64,000 bases of DNA. It comes from RYN-133 sp963785425 (GTDB lineage Bacteria > Actinomycetota > Actinomycetes > Mycobacteriales > Jatrophihabitantaceae). The stretch lies in NCBI GenBank assembly GCA_963785425.1, contig CAWAVG010000003.1:504642-568641 (forward strand), given 5' to 3'. The notes beneath the pieces are model-generated. The model had not been told where the DNA came from, searched no databases, and saw only the letters and a program-made list of their open reading frames with translations. The position numbers and the translations under genes were made by a program. Below, piece after piece: positions 26,435 to 35,712 of this stretch (within the stretch, counting starts at the first letter, position 1; every line of letters starts with the position of its first letter).

Positions 26435-26893
26435 ATGTCGAGCCCCCCGCCCTACACGTCCCAGGAACTGCAAGCCCTCCGCGACGTGGTCACCGCCGTC
26501 CACCTGTGGCGCAAGCGGTTCGCCGCCCACCACGGCCTCACCGTGTACGACACCCTCGTGCTGACCGCCTTGGCCGACGCGCCCGGTGGCGTACCCGCCT
26601 CGACCCTTGCCCGGGCCGTCGACATCACGTCGGGGCGCCTCACCGGAACCATCGACCGCTTCGAGGCGGCCGGGCTCGCCTACCGCCTGCCTAATCCGCA
26701 GGACCGGCGCAGCGTGTGCGTCGCGTTGACCGACGCCGGCCGCGAGCTGGCCGCCTGTCTCGATCACGCGTTGCTGCCGGCAGCCGACGGTGCTGACGAC
26801 CCGACCTTCCGCGAGGAGTACGTGACGCGCCTGCAGCGGCTCCGCGGCGCCGTCGACGAGGCCCGGCAGGCGCTGCGCCCGATCGAGGCCTGA
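26435..26893 (+). CDS. MarR-family transcriptional regulator
   Basis: 152 aa, predicted dimeric winged helix: LTALADAPGGVPASTLARAVDITSGRLTGTIDRFEAAGLAYRLPNPQDRRSVCVALTDAGRELAA, with the wing arginines in QDRRS. Possible targets are the convergent dehydratase or its own promoter; the AT-rich 26341-26434 leader (AAACTAAAGTAAAG) may hold its operator. The stop codon abuts the convergent dehydratase stop. Confidence 0.82.
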   Translation: MSSPPPYTSQELQALRDVVTAVHLWRKRFAAHHGLTVYDTLVLTALADAPGGVPASTLARAVDITSGRLTGTIDRFEAAGLAYRLPNPQDRRSVCVALTDAGRELAACLDHALLPAADGADDPTFREEYVTRLQRLRGAVDEARQALRPIEA

Positions 26894-26894
26894 C

Positions 26895-27878
26895 TCAGCT
26901 GCCGACCTGACCGGCAACAAGAGCGGCGAACTGCTCGGAGTCGACGTTGCCGCCTGACAGCACGACGCCGACGCGGCGCCCCGCGAAGCGGGCCGGGTCG
27001 CGCAGCACCGCGGCCAGCCCTATTGCGCCCGAGGGCTCGACGACGAGCTTCGGCCGCTCGAAGAGCAGGCGCATGGCCGCGACGATCTCTTCGTCGTCGA
27101 CCAGACACACGTCATCGACCAGTCTTTGGTTGATCGAGAAGGTCAGCTCGCCGGGGATGTCGACCTGCAACCCGTCGGCGATGGTGCGGGGAACGGCAAT
27201 GCGTACGCGCTCCCTCTGCGCCAGCGACAGTTGCGTGTCGTTGCCGGACGCCGGTTCGGCACCGATCAACTCGATGCCGGGATTCAGTTCGCGAGCGGCC
27301 ACGGCGCACCCGGCCATGAGGCCGCCGCCGCTCATCGGAACCACGAGCACGTCGAGGTCGCGGCGGTCGGTCAGCAACTCCAGCGCGACGGTGCCCTGGC
27401 CCGCCATGATCCGCCAGTCGTCGTACGGGGGGACGGCGATCATGCCCGACTCGTCGGCCAGGGCGCGCGCCAGCGCCTCACGGTCCTCGGTGTAGCGGTC
27501 GTACTCACGCACGGTCGCGCCGTAGCCCTGCGTGGCGGCCCGCTTGGCCGCAGGCGCGTCCTTCGGCATCAACACGATCGCCTTCGTCCCGATGACCCGG
27601 GCCGCGAGCGCGACCGCCTGGGCGTGGTTCCCCGACGACCACGCGCAGACGCCGCGCGCTCGTTCGTCGTCGCTCAGCTGGGCGATGCGGTTGTAGGCGC
27701 CGCGGAACTTGAACGCGCCGGCCCGCTGCAGGTTCTCGGGCTTGAAGACGAGCTGCGCGCCGCTGATCGCGTCGAGCGCCGTCGACGTGATCGTCGGCGT
27801 GCGGTGCGCCACCGAGTCGAGCCGCCCGGCAGCTGCCGTGATGTCGTCGAAGGTGAGCCCACCGGGTGCTTCGGTCAT
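26895..27878 (-). CDS. Threonine/serine dehydratase-like PLP enzyme
   Basis: 327 aa fold-type II PLP enzyme. The Schiff-base Lys is in AFKFRGAYNRI, the phosphate loop in SGGG(LMAG), and SSGNHAQAVALAARVIG is the conserved substrate loop. It lacks the ACT/regulatory domain of biosynthetic IlvA, so it resembles the catabolic threonine dehydratase or serine racemase group. Divergent from the SDR gene at 27930. Confidence 0.85.
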   Translation of the reverse strand: MTEAPGGLTFDDITAAAGRLDSVAHRTPTITSTALDAISGAQLVFKPENLQRAGAFKFRGAYNRIAQLSDDERARGVCAWSSGNHAQAVALAARVIGTKAIVLMPKDAPAAKRAATQGYGATVREYDRYTEDREALARALADESGMIAVPPYDDWRIMAGQGTVALELLTDRRDLDVLVVPMSGGGLMAGCAVAARELNPGIELIGAEPASGNDTQLSLAQRERVRIAVPRTIADGLQVDIPGELTFSINQRLVDDVCLVDDEEIVAAMRLLFERPKLVVEPSGAIGLAAVLRDPARFAGRRVGVVLSGGNVDSEQFAALVAGQVGS

Positions 27879-27929
27879 CCGCCGAACCTACGCGCGGGCG
27901 CGCGGACGGGTCGTGGCAAGCTCGGCGGC

Positions 27930-28691
27930 ATGCAGATCGCGGACTCCGTAGCACTGGTCACCGGCGGCGCGTCCGGCCTCGGGCTGGCAACCGGGCGTCG
28001 CATCGTCGCGGCCGGCGGCCGGGTCGTCCTGCTCGACCTGCCGTCCTCGGCCGGCGAGTCGGTCGCAAAGGAATTGGGCGACGGTGCGCGCTTCAGCCCG
28101 GGTGACGTCACCTCCGCCGATGACGTCACTGCCGCACTCGACATCGCCGCTGAACTCGGCACCGTCCGCATCGCCGTGAACTGCGCCGGCATCGGCCCGG
28201 CAGCGAAGACGTTCGGCAAGAACGGTCCGTTCCCCCTCGACACGTTCAGCAAGGTCGTCACCGTCAATCTGATCGGCACGTTCAACGTGATCCGGCTGGC
28301 GGCCGAACGCATCGCCGGCGCCGACGAGGTCGACGGCGAGCGCGGCGTCATCGTGAACACCGCATCGGTCGCAGCGTTCGACGGCCAGATCGGTCAGGCT
28401 GCCTACTCCGCGTCCAAGGGCGGCATCGTCGGCATGACGTTGCCGATCGCGCGCGACCTCGCGTCGGTGAAGATCCGCGTGGTGACGATCGCGCCCGGAC
28501 TGTTCGACACTCCCCTGCTCGCCGGCCTGCCCGACGACGCCAAGGCATCACTCGGCACGCAGGTGCCGCACCCCGCCCGCCTCGGCGCGCCGGACGAGTA
28601 CGGGCTCATGGCGACGCAAATCATCGAGAACCCCATGCTCAACGGCGAGACGATCCGCCTCGACGGCGCCATTCGCATGGCGCCGCGCTAG
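27930..28691 (+). CDS. Short-chain dehydrogenase, 3-hydroxyacyl-CoA dehydrogenase type II-like
   Basis: 253 aa Rossmann SDR. NAD site TGGASGLGLATG, then CAGIG, catalytic Ser in VNTASVAAFDGQIGQAAYSASKGG (Ser-Tyr-Lys), and PGLFDTPLLAGLP. The long insertion and C-terminus resemble HSD17B10/3-hydroxy-2-methylbutyryl-CoA dehydrogenase used in isoleucine and fatty-acid breakdown. ATG 27930 is 51 bases from the divergent dehydratase start, so the two share a promoter region. Confidence 0.85.
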   Translation: MQIADSVALVTGGASGLGLATGRRIVAAGGRVVLLDLPSSAGESVAKELGDGARFSPGDVTSADDVTAALDIAAELGTVRIAVNCAGIGPAAKTFGKNGPFPLDTFSKVVTVNLIGTFNVIRLAAERIAGADEVDGERGVIVNTASVAAFDGQIGQAAYSASKGGIVGMTLPIARDLASVKIRVVTIAPGLFDTPLLAGLPDDAKASLGTQVPHPARLGAPDEYGLMATQIIENPMLNGETIRLDGAIRMAPR

Positions 28692-28707
28692 CGACAGCCG
28701 TTCGCCA

Positions 28708-29739
28708 CTACGGCGACCCCGATGCCGGCTGCTGCTGCGTGATGCAGTGGATCCCGCCGCCGAGGTCGAAGATCGGACGTGCGTCGATCGCCACCACATC
28801 GCGGTCGGGGTAGGCGTCGCGCAGGATCGCGGCCGCATCGGCGTCGTTCGGGTCGTCGAACGAGCACGCGATGACGGCGCCGTTGACGAGCACGTGGTTG
28901 ACGTAGCTGAAGTCGACGAATCCGTCGTCGTCGCGCAGCGTGCGGGGTGCCGGCAGGTCGACGATCTCGAACAGATTCCCCTGCGCATCACGTGCCTGCG
29001 ACAGCAGTGCACGCAGTTCGGCAGTGACGTCGTGGTCGGGATGGGCCGGGTCGCGCTGGTCGTGCAGCAGCAAGCGTCCCGGCGCCGGGATCGTCGCGAC
29101 GATGTCGACGTGCCCGCGCGTGCCCAAGTCAGCCGAGTCGCGGGTCAGGCCGCGCGGCAGCCAGATCACCGTGGTCGCCCCGATGGTTCGGGCGAGCTGG
29201 GCCTCGACCTCGGCCTTGGTGATGCCGGGATTGCGGCCGGGGTCGAGCTGCACGGTCTCGGTGACGAGCACGGTGCCCAGACCGTCGACGTGAATCCCGC
29301 CGCCCTCGTTGACGAGCGTGGAGTCGACCCGTTCCGCGCCGGCCCATTCGGCTATGGCGGGTGCCAGTGTGCTGTCGCGTTCCCAGCTCGCCCACTTCTG
29401 CTGTCCCCAGCCGTTGAACGTCCAGGTGACCGCACCGAGGCGACCGTCTGCCCCGCGCACGAACGTCGGGCCGGCATCACGGACCCACGCGTCGTCGATC
29501 TCGCGCACCCGCAGCTCGACGCCAGTGCCCAGGTGACGCCGGGCGGCGTCGACGGCTGTCGGGTCGACGACCACGGTGACCGGCTCGTAGTCGGACGCCG
29601 CGTTGGCGACCGCCGCCCACGACCGGCGCGCCGTCTCGGCGGATTCCGCCGTGTCGCCGAGGACGTATCCGCGTGAAGGCCAGCTCATCCACAGCCGTTC
29701 CTGCGGCGCGCCTTCGGCCGGCATCAGCCAGTCGCTCAC
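28708..29739 (-). CDS. aguA: Agmatine deiminase
   Basis: 343 aa guanidine-group-modifying enzyme that turns agmatine into N-carbamoylputrescine and ammonia. Landmarks: MPAEGAPQERLWMSWPSR, DDAWVRDAGPTFV, NGWGQQKW, VNEGGGIHVDGLGT, RGHVDIVATI, and the nucleophilic Cys in GGGIHCITQQQP. The GTG at 29739 overlaps the stop of the upstream amidase gene (GTGA), so the two steps to putrescine are translated together. Confidence 0.9.
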   Translation of the reverse strand: MSDWLMPAEGAPQERLWMSWPSRGYVLGDTAESAETARRSWAAVANAASDYEPVTVVVDPTAVDAARRHLGTGVELRVREIDDAWVRDAGPTFVRGADGRLGAVTWTFNGWGQQKWASWERDSTLAPAIAEWAGAERVDSTLVNEGGGIHVDGLGTVLVTETVQLDPGRNPGITKAEVEAQLARTIGATTVIWLPRGLTRDSADLGTRGHVDIVATIPAPGRLLLHDQRDPAHPDHDVTAELRALLSQARDAQGNLFEIVDLPAPRTLRDDDGFVDFSYVNHVLVNGAVIACSFDDPNDADAAAILRDAYPDRDVVAIDARPIFDLGGGIHCITQQQPASGSP

Positions 29740-30713
29740 CGGGCGGCACCGTAGGGCTGGTCGGGATCGACGGGGCGCGTCAGCGCACCGTAGGTGTCGG
29801 GGCGGCGGGTGCGCAGGAACGGGAACAGATCGAGCCAGTCCTCGCGCTGCGCAAGGTCGAGATCGGTGACCAGCACGCACGACTCGTCGCGCGGCGCCTG
29901 CACCAGGATGCGGCCGTAGGGGTCGGACACGAAAGACGAACCGTAGAAGACGTTGCCCGGCGTGCCGTCGGGCCGGATCTCGGCGCCGGTGCGGTTGGGC
30001 ACGACCATGAACAGCCCGTTCGCGATGCCGTTGCCGACGATCACCTGCTGCCACAGCGGTTGCGTGTCGAAGTCGGGGTGGTCGGGTTCGGATCCGATCG
30101 CGGTCGGATAGACCACGACGTTGGCGCCGGCCAGGGAGTAGGCGCGCGCCACCTCGGGGAACCACTCGTCCCAGCAGGTGGGTAGGCCGAGGCGCAGCCC
30201 GGCCACGTCGTAGACGGGATACGGATCGTCGGCCGGCCCGGCGCGGAAGTAGTGGTCCTCGTAGTAGCCGGCGGTCACCGGGATGTGCAGCTTGTTCGTC
30301 GCCGCGAGCAGCTCGCCGTCGGGGCTCACGACGACCGCGGTGTTCAGGCCGAGCCCGTCCGAACCGGCGGCACGGCGGAACACCGAGGTGTGCACGGGCA
30401 CGCCCGTCCGTTTCGCGGCGGCGCGGGCGAAGCCGAGCGTGGGACCGGACTCGAGATCCTCCGCCAGCTCGGTCGCGTCGTCCGGCAGCACGTCGGCCGG
30501 GTAGCGCAGCAATGTCACCTCGGGCAGGAACACGATCTGCGCCCCGGCTTCGACGGCCGCGTCGACGGCCTCGTCGAGCCACTCGACGAGACCGTCGGCC
30601 GCCCAGGAGTGCTGCACCACGCCGATGCGTACCGGGGCGGTGGTGGGCGCATGCACCCGGGCGAGCGACGGCGGCGGTACGGGCGCACCCGTGATCACGG
30701 AGATCTGCGGCAT
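29736..30713 (-). CDS. aguB: N-carbamoylputrescine amidase (nitrilase superfamily)
   Basis: 325 aa carbon-nitrogen hydrolase with the Glu-Lys-Cys triad in FLPEVTLLRYP, NKLHIPVTAGYYEDHYF and LGLPTCWDEWFPE; also YPTAIGSEPDHPDFDTQ and NGLFMVVPNRTG. Together with the overlapping agmatine deiminase it completes agmatine to putrescine. The ATG at 30713 is preferred over 30740. The N-terminal 30 residues are longer than in plant and Pseudomonas enzymes. Other nitrilase activities are possible without the neighbour evidence. Confidence 0.85.
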   Translation of the reverse strand: MPQISVITGAPVPPPSLARVHAPTTAPVRIGVVQHSWAADGLVEWLDEAVDAAVEAGAQIVFLPEVTLLRYPADVLPDDATELAEDLESGPTLGFARAAAKRTGVPVHTSVFRRAAGSDGLGLNTAVVVSPDGELLAATNKLHIPVTAGYYEDHYFRAGPADDPYPVYDVAGLRLGLPTCWDEWFPEVARAYSLAGANVVVYPTAIGSEPDHPDFDTQPLWQQVIVGNGIANGLFMVVPNRTGAEIRPDGTPGNVFYGSSFVSDPYGRILVQAPRDESCVLVTDLDLAQREDWLDLFPFLRTRRPDTYGALTRPVDPDQPYGAAR

Positions 30714-30755
30714 GCCTTCAGCATCCCAGCCCCTGGTCATGCCCTGTCGCGCGAG

Positions 30756-32117
30756 CTACCCGACCGCGACCGGCGGCAGTGACGCGAGCGCGGCGTCGAG
30801 CGCGGTCGCGTCCAGATCGCGGTCGACCATCGTCCCGGACAGATAGGCGTCGTAGGCCGGCAGATCGAGGTGGGCGTGACCGCACAGCGCCGTGAGGATC
30901 ACCTTCGACTCGCCCGTCTCCTTGCACCGCAACGCTTCCTCGATCGTCGCCGCGAGGGCGTGCGTCGGCTCGGGCGCGGGGACGATGCCCTCGGTGCGCG
31001 CGAACTGCACGCCGGCCGCGAAGCACTCGCTCTGCGGCTTGGCGATCGCTTCGAGCAGGCCGAGCTCTTTGAGGTGGCTGATCAGCGGGCTCATCCCGTG
31101 ATAGCGCAGGCCTCCGGCGTGAATCGGATCGGGGACGAAGTCGTGGCCGAGCGAGTGCATCTTCATCAGCGGCGTCATGCCTGCGGTGTCGCCGAAGTCG
31201 TAGGCGTAGACGCCGCGCGTCAGCGACGGGCACGCCGCCGGCTCGACCGCTCGGATCGTCGGCGCCATGCGACCGGCCAACTTCTCGCGCAGGAACGGGA
31301 AGGCCAGGCCCCCGAAGTTCGATCCGCCGCCGGTGCAGCCGACGATGACATCGGGCTGCTCGCCGGCCTTTGCCATCTGCAGCAGCGCCTCCTCGCCGAT
31401 GATCGTCTGGTGCAGCAGCACGTGGTTGAGCACGCTGCCGAGGGCGTAGTTCGTGTCGGCGTTCTGCGCGGCCACCTCGACGGCCTCGCTGATCGCGATG
31501 CCGAGCGAGCCGGTCGAGTCCGGGTGCTCGGCGAGGATCCTGCGGCCGGCCTCGGTGAGGTCCGACGGCGACGGATGGATCGTGCCGCCGAAGACCTCGA
31601 TCATCATCTTGCGGTACGGCTTCTGGTCGTAGGACGCACGAACCTGCCACACCTCGCAGTCGAGTCCGAACTGCGCGCAGGCGAACGCGAGCGCCGTCCC
31701 CCACTGCCCGGCGCCGGTCTCGGTGGTGAGCCGCCGGATGCCGGCCTGCGCGTTGTAGTACGCCTGCGGCACCGCGGTGTTCGGCTTGTGCGAGCCGGCC
31801 GGCGAGACACCCTCGTACTTGTAGTAGATGTGCGCGGGAGTTCCGAGGGCCTTCTCGAGCCGGTGCGCTCGGTAGAGCGGCGACGGCCGCCAGAGCTTGT
31901 AGACGTCGAGGACGGGACCGGGGATGTCGACGTAGCTGTCGGTCGTGACCTCTTGCATGATCAGGTCCATCGGGAACAGCGGCGCGAGATCGTCCGGCCC
32001 CACCGGCTGCAACGTGCCGGGGTGCAACACCGGCGGCGGCGGCTCGGGCAGGTCGGGGATGACGTTGTACCACTGGGTCGGCATCTCGGACTCGTCCAGG
32101 AGGAACTTGGTCGTCAT
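30756..32117 (-). CDS. trpB2: TrpB2-type tryptophan synthase beta-like PLP enzyme
   Basis: 453 aa, longer than TrpB1 and matching the TrpB2 class: MPTQWYNVIPDLPEPPPPVLHPGT at the N-terminus, the PLP lysine in GSHKPNTA, ETGAGQWGTALAFACAQFGLDCEVW, GCTGGGSNFGGLAFPFL, and the C-terminal SESKVIL-like phosphate region. TrpB2 condenses indole (or uses O-phosphoserine) independently of TrpA in several prokaryotes. The ATG at 32117 is preferred. Stands alone between other operons. Confidence 0.88.
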   Translation of the reverse strand: MTTKFLLDESEMPTQWYNVIPDLPEPPPPVLHPGTLQPVGPDDLAPLFPMDLIMQEVTTDSYVDIPGPVLDVYKLWRPSPLYRAHRLEKALGTPAHIYYKYEGVSPAGSHKPNTAVPQAYYNAQAGIRRLTTETGAGQWGTALAFACAQFGLDCEVWQVRASYDQKPYRKMMIEVFGGTIHPSPSDLTEAGRRILAEHPDSTGSLGIAISEAVEVAAQNADTNYALGSVLNHVLLHQTIIGEEALLQMAKAGEQPDVIVGCTGGGSNFGGLAFPFLREKLAGRMAPTIRAVEPAACPSLTRGVYAYDFGDTAGMTPLMKMHSLGHDFVPDPIHAGGLRYHGMSPLISHLKELGLLEAIAKPQSECFAAGVQFARTEGIVPAPEPTHALAATIEEALRCKETGESKVILTALCGHAHLDLPAYDAYLSGTMVDRDLDATALDAALASLPPVAVG

Positions 32118-32250
32118 GCCCCGGATGCTCCCACGCACCGGCCGCGGTTACGAGACCCCGAGAAGCAAGTGCAGTCAGGATTCGCGGACGGACTCGGTCA
32201 CCGCACGCGGCGATCCCCGCCTGATTCCCTACGGCGACACGGTTGAGGCG

Positions 32251-32766
32251 CTACTTCTGCGCCGGTGATGCGTCGAGACGGTGCCAGCGCACGATGCAGA
32301 AGCCGTGGGCGATCGCGGCAGTCAGTGGTTCGATCTCGAAGGTCCCGTCCTCGGCCCGCGGAAGGGGCACGAACCTGACCAGCCTCGGGTTGAGTTGCGT
32401 CATGCGCTGTAAGAGCAGATTCACCTCGGCCGGGTCGTCGACGAGTTCGGGTCGCAACGGCACGGTGCGACCACGCAAGCGGCTCGAGACCGGGGTCCCG
32501 CCGGCCAGGGACAGCGTCCAGTTCCCGCCACCGGGCGTGAGCAACGTGTCGCCTGCCCCCGTGGCAGGGTCGATGACGTAGCTCAACGGCTGGCGGTAGC
32601 GTTTGCCCGTCTTCCGGCCGGTGTAGGTCACGAGCATCAACTTGCTGCTCAACGGCGTGCGGAACGGAACGGACAGCAGCACGCGCATGATGACGTTGAC
32701 ACGGCGCATCGTCTTGCGGCGCCGGGCCGCGGCTCGTGCGGCGATGCCGGTTCCGGACGTGGTCAT
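32251..32766 (-). CDS. DDN-like deazaflavin (F420)-dependent nitroreductase family protein
   Basis: 171 aa split-barrel protein of the DUF385/DDN family. Core: LMLVTYTGRKTGKRYRQPLSYVID, LLTPGGGNWTLSLAGGTPVSSRLRGR. The N-terminal 35 residues are helical and basic. Family members reduce quinones or nitro compounds using F420H2. The ATG overlaps the MarR stop by four bases, so the regulator probably controls it. Confidence 0.83.
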   Translation of the reverse strand: MTTSGTGIAARAAARRRKTMRRVNVIMRVLLSVPFRTPLSSKLMLVTYTGRKTGKRYRQPLSYVIDPATGAGDTLLTPGGGNWTLSLAGGTPVSSRLRGRTVPLRPELVDDPAEVNLLLQRMTQLNPRLVRFVPLPRAEDGTFEIEPLTAAIAHGFCIVRWHRLDASPAQK

Positions 32767-33248
32767 GACGGATCCTCCTTGAGTGCAGTGCTGTTGTCCC
32801 GTAGCCGGACGAGCAGGCGCCGCAGGGTGATCACCTGCGCGTCGCTCATGCCGTGGCGCAACCGGGCGTCGAACGCACCTGCGGCGGCACGCATGGCCAT
32901 GAAGGCCTGACGCCCGTCGACCGTGAGCGACAGGGATCGCACACGACGGTTGCCCGGATCGACACTGCGGACGACCAGGCCACCCTGTTCCAGGCGGTCG
33001 AGGTGGTGCACGAGGGTTGCTCCGGTGATGCCGACGTGCTCAGCTATCGCAGCCTGTGTCGTCCCTGCGCCGCTCACGATCGCCAACAGGATCAGCCAGG
33101 TGGGCCGAGAACCGCCGACAGCGACCAGCGCTCGGTCGAAGGCCTCCTCCACTCTGCGTCCGGCCTGCGCTGCAAGCAGACCGATCGGCGCCTCGCGCGG
33201 CGGGCCGCCCACGGGCGGGAGGGTGATCTTCTTTGCCCCGGCCTTCAT
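32763..33248 (-). CDS. MarR-family transcriptional regulator
   Basis: 161 aa. Winged helix: WLILLAIVSGAGTTQAAIAEHVGITGATLVHHLDRLEQGGLVVRSVDPGNRRVRSLSLTVDGRQAF. First gene of a two-gene operon with the DDN-like enzyme. Immediately upstream, CATTAGATTACGAACGGTTAG (33251-33275 region) has repeated TTAG half-sites and is a possible autoregulatory operator. Confidence 0.82.
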   Translation of the reverse strand: MKAGAKKITLPPVGGPPREAPIGLLAAQAGRRVEEAFDRALVAVGGSRPTWLILLAIVSGAGTTQAAIAEHVGITGATLVHHLDRLEQGGLVVRSVDPGNRRVRSLSLTVDGRQAFMAMRAAAGAFDARLRHGMSDAQVITLRRLLVRLRDNSTALKEDPS

Positions 33249-33470
33249 CGGCTAAACATTAGATTACGAACGGTTAGGCGTCAATCGGTCCTGACAGGAC
33301 TTGCGTTGGTGGTATTCGTGAGGGTTGATTCAGGAGGCACAGTGAGACTTCTGCGCAACGTCCGGGGCATCACGAACCCGAGCACGTCGTCTCCGAAGAC
33401 CGCTGGAAGCAGTTCCTCTGAGCCGTCAAACAGCACTACACCGTGTAATGCTGGACGCGTGGTATTCAAC

Positions 33471-33695
33471 ATGAATGTCGGGGGCGGGAAGTCGATCTTC
33501 GCTCAGTCGTCCTCGCGGGTGAACGAGGTCGATGCCGAGTTGCGCGACAAGCACACCGGCAAACCTGCCGAGGACATCAAGCCGCTCGCCGTCCTCGCGC
33601 TCCGACGAATCGGTGTCAGCCTGTCCGACGCGGAGCTGGTCGCCTACGCGGACGCCGTCTCGCGCGGCGAGAAGTTCCAGTTCCACCCCAACTGA
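33471..33695 (+). CDS. Small hypothetical protein
   Basis: 74 aa starting MNVGGGKSIFAQSSSRVNEVDAELRDKHTG and ending EKFQFHPN. It has acidic/basic balanced helical composition and no membrane segment. A longer form from GTG 33342, which has AGGAGG four bases upstream, would add a low-complexity Ser/Thr-rich N-terminus. No family recognised. Confidence 0.4.
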   Translation: MNVGGGKSIFAQSSSRVNEVDAELRDKHTGKPAEDIKPLAVLALRRIGVSLSDAELVAYADAVSRGEKFQFHPN

Positions 33696-33894
33696 CGGTA
33701 CGTCGCATTCGTCGATCTTCTTGCGTTGCGAGCCGTCGGATGCGCAGCACGTGTTGCAGTCCTTGAACGAGATTCCATGGAATGACACTGCGACAGCGGA
33801 GGACTACCGTCCGCCGAATCAGTCAGTGGATTCGTCACGTCGACCACTAGATCCAAGTAGGCCGCTGGTTCGCGCCGGCCGGCCTGCGGGAGGA

Positions 33895-34785
33895 TCAGCC
33901 GAAGCGGCCGTTCACGTAGTCGGCGGTCCGTGAATCGACCGGTGCCTCGAACAACTGGCGGGTCTGGCCGGCCTCGACGATGTGGCCCGGGGTGTCCGCG
34001 GTGGCCAGGAAGAACGCGCAGCGGTCGGAGATGCGGGCCGCTTGCTGCATGTTGTGCGTGACGATCACGATCGTCACCTGACCGCGCAGCTCCGTGATCG
34101 TGTCTTCCACGCGTCGCGTGGAGGTCGGGTCGAGGGCCGAGCAGGGCTCGTCCATCAGCAGCACGTCCGGCGAGACTGCGAGCGAGCGCGCGATACACAG
34201 CCGCTGTTGCTGGCCACCGGAAAGTGCACCGCCGGGCTGGCGCAGGCGGTCCTTCACTTCGGCCCACAGTCCCGCGCGGTTGAGGCTCGTCTCGACGACC
34301 TCGTCCTTGTTCACGCCCTTGATGCCGGCGAGCTTCAGCCCGCTCGCGACGTTGTCGTAGATCGACATCGTCGGGAACGGGTTCGGCTTCTGGAAGACCA
34401 TGCCGATGCGGCGGCGCACGTCGGCGGGCAGCCGCTTCGACTGGTAGATGTCCGTGCCGCCGAGCAGCACCTCCCCCGCCAGCGACGCGCCGCGGTTCAT
34501 CTCATGCATGCGGTTCATGATCCGCAGGAACGTCGACTTGCCACAGCCGGACGGACCGATCAGCGCGGTCACCCCACCGGGACGCATCATGAGCGAGACC
34601 CGGTCGAGCACCTTGTGCGAGCCGAACCAGGCCGAGACCGCGCGCGCCTCGAGCCCGGCCGGCGGCCGGTAATGGGCAGCCTGGTCGGCGACCTCGGGCG
34701 GCGGTTCGGCAGTCATCGGAACGAGCACCTGGGTCGCCGCCGGATCGGCATGGCCCGCCCCGTTCATCACAAGTCCGTCAGTCAT
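33895..34785 (-). CDS. pstB: Phosphate ABC transporter ATP-binding protein PstB
   Basis: 296 aa ATPase of the high-affinity phosphate importer. Walker A GPSGCGKST at 77-85, MVFQKPNPFPTMSIYDNV, signature LSGGQQQR, Walker B VLLMDEPCSALDP and the switch His in VTHNMQQA. The N-terminal 40 residues are an extension not needed for ATPase function. It is the last gene of the enlarged pst operon, 21 bases after the sortase-fold gene, with AGGAAG as ribosome-binding site. Confidence 0.95.
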   Translation of the reverse strand: MTDGLVMNGAGHADPAATQVLVPMTAEPPPEVADQAAHYRPPAGLEARAVSAWFGSHKVLDRVSLMMRPGGVTALIGPSGCGKSTFLRIMNRMHEMNRGASLAGEVLLGGTDIYQSKRLPADVRRRIGMVFQKPNPFPTMSIYDNVASGLKLAGIKGVNKDEVVETSLNRAGLWAEVKDRLRQPGGALSGGQQQRLCIARSLAVSPDVLLMDEPCSALDPTSTRRVEDTITELRGQVTIVIVTHNMQQAARISDRCAFFLATADTPGHIVEAGQTRQLFEAPVDSRTADYVNGRFG

Positions 34786-34806
34786 CGCAGTCGCTTCCTG
34801 GTTGCG

Positions 34807-35712
34807 TCAGTACAGGTTGGGCAGCGCGCACGCCGCGTTCTCGTAGAGGTTCCACACCACGGCGAGCACGAGCGGTGCGGCACAGATGTAGGTCGCCACC
34901 GGTGACCAGCGCACGGACGCCAGTGGAACCAGGATCGCGACGGCGAGCAGCGCCTGCGACCAGAGCAGCGCTGCCAGCGCGCTGGCTCCGGCGCCCCCGG
35001 CCATGCTCTGTTCGTCCGACGGAATGGGTGGACGGGCCGGGCCGGCCGCTTGCGGCGTCGTCACCAGATCGGCGCTGACGGTGACGCTCTCGTGCGGCCA
35101 GCCGGTCGAGTCGGCGGTGGCGAGCACCAGCCGGTTCGTCGAGTTCGCCGGCGCCGGGTGCGTCGCGTCCCCGAACGATGAGACGCGGTAGCGCGCCACC
35201 CCCTGGCCGGTGGTCACCGTGATCTGGTCACCGACCTGCAACTGCATGAGGTGCTCGAACGGCCCGCCGAAGCTCACGCGACGGCCGTAGATCACGCTGA
35301 CGCCCGTCTGACCGGGCAGCACGGTGTCGCGACGATGGCCCGGTCCCAGCGTGAGGTCCTGGGCCGACGTGCCCTCGACCACGATCGTCTGCCTCAGCCC
35401 CAGCCGCGGGATCGAGAGCGCCGCCACCGGGGTGCCGGGCGTGACCGGTCCGACCGGCGCGACAGCCTGCCCCAGCGCGTGCGCGAAGCTCTTGCGCAGG
35501 TTCGACTGGGCACGCTGCTCCGACAGCTGGGACAACCCGTAGACGTAACCGAGAAAGCCGAGCACGAGCGCGAACAACAACCCGAGCGCCAGCCACGCCG
35601 GCCGGCGCGGGCTCGGCCGCGGCGCGTCGACCGGCGTCGCTTTCGGCGCGGCCTTCGGCTCGGCTTCCGGCTGGGCCGGTGGGGCGAGGGTCGCGCTACT
35701 CATCGCCGTCAC
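34807..35712 (-). CDS. Sortase-fold membrane protein lacking catalytic His and Cys
   Basis: 301 aa. Cytoplasmic Pro/Ala-rich N-terminus, transmembrane helix about 40-58, extracytoplasmic sortase-like barrel about 95-220 (IPRLGL, LGPGHRRDTVLPGQTGVSVI, FEHL..L..GD.ITVTT..G..RYRV), then two C-terminal helices (about 243-266 and 271-292). Where active sortases have GHR, this has GRR (143-145); where they have TLxTC, it has LATAD (197-201). Both catalytic His and Cys are therefore absent, so transpeptidation is not expected. It overlaps the PstS-like gene upstream (GTGA) and precedes pstB, so it is part of the pst operon. A structural or binding role is inferred. Confidence 0.8.
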   Translation of the reverse strand: MTAMSSATLAPPAQPEAEPKAAPKATPVDAPRPSPRRPAWLALGLLFALVLGFLGYVYGLSQLSEQRAQSNLRKSFAHALGQAVAPVGPVTPGTPVAALSIPRLGLRQTIVVEGTSAQDLTLGPGHRRDTVLPGQTGVSVIYGRRVSFGGPFEHLMQLQVGDQITVTTGQGVARYRVSSFGDATHPAPANSTNRLVLATADSTGWPHESVTVSADLVTTPQAAGPARPPIPSDEQSMAGGAGASALAALLWSQALLAVAILVPLASVRWSPVATYICAAPLVLAVVWNLYENAACALPNLY

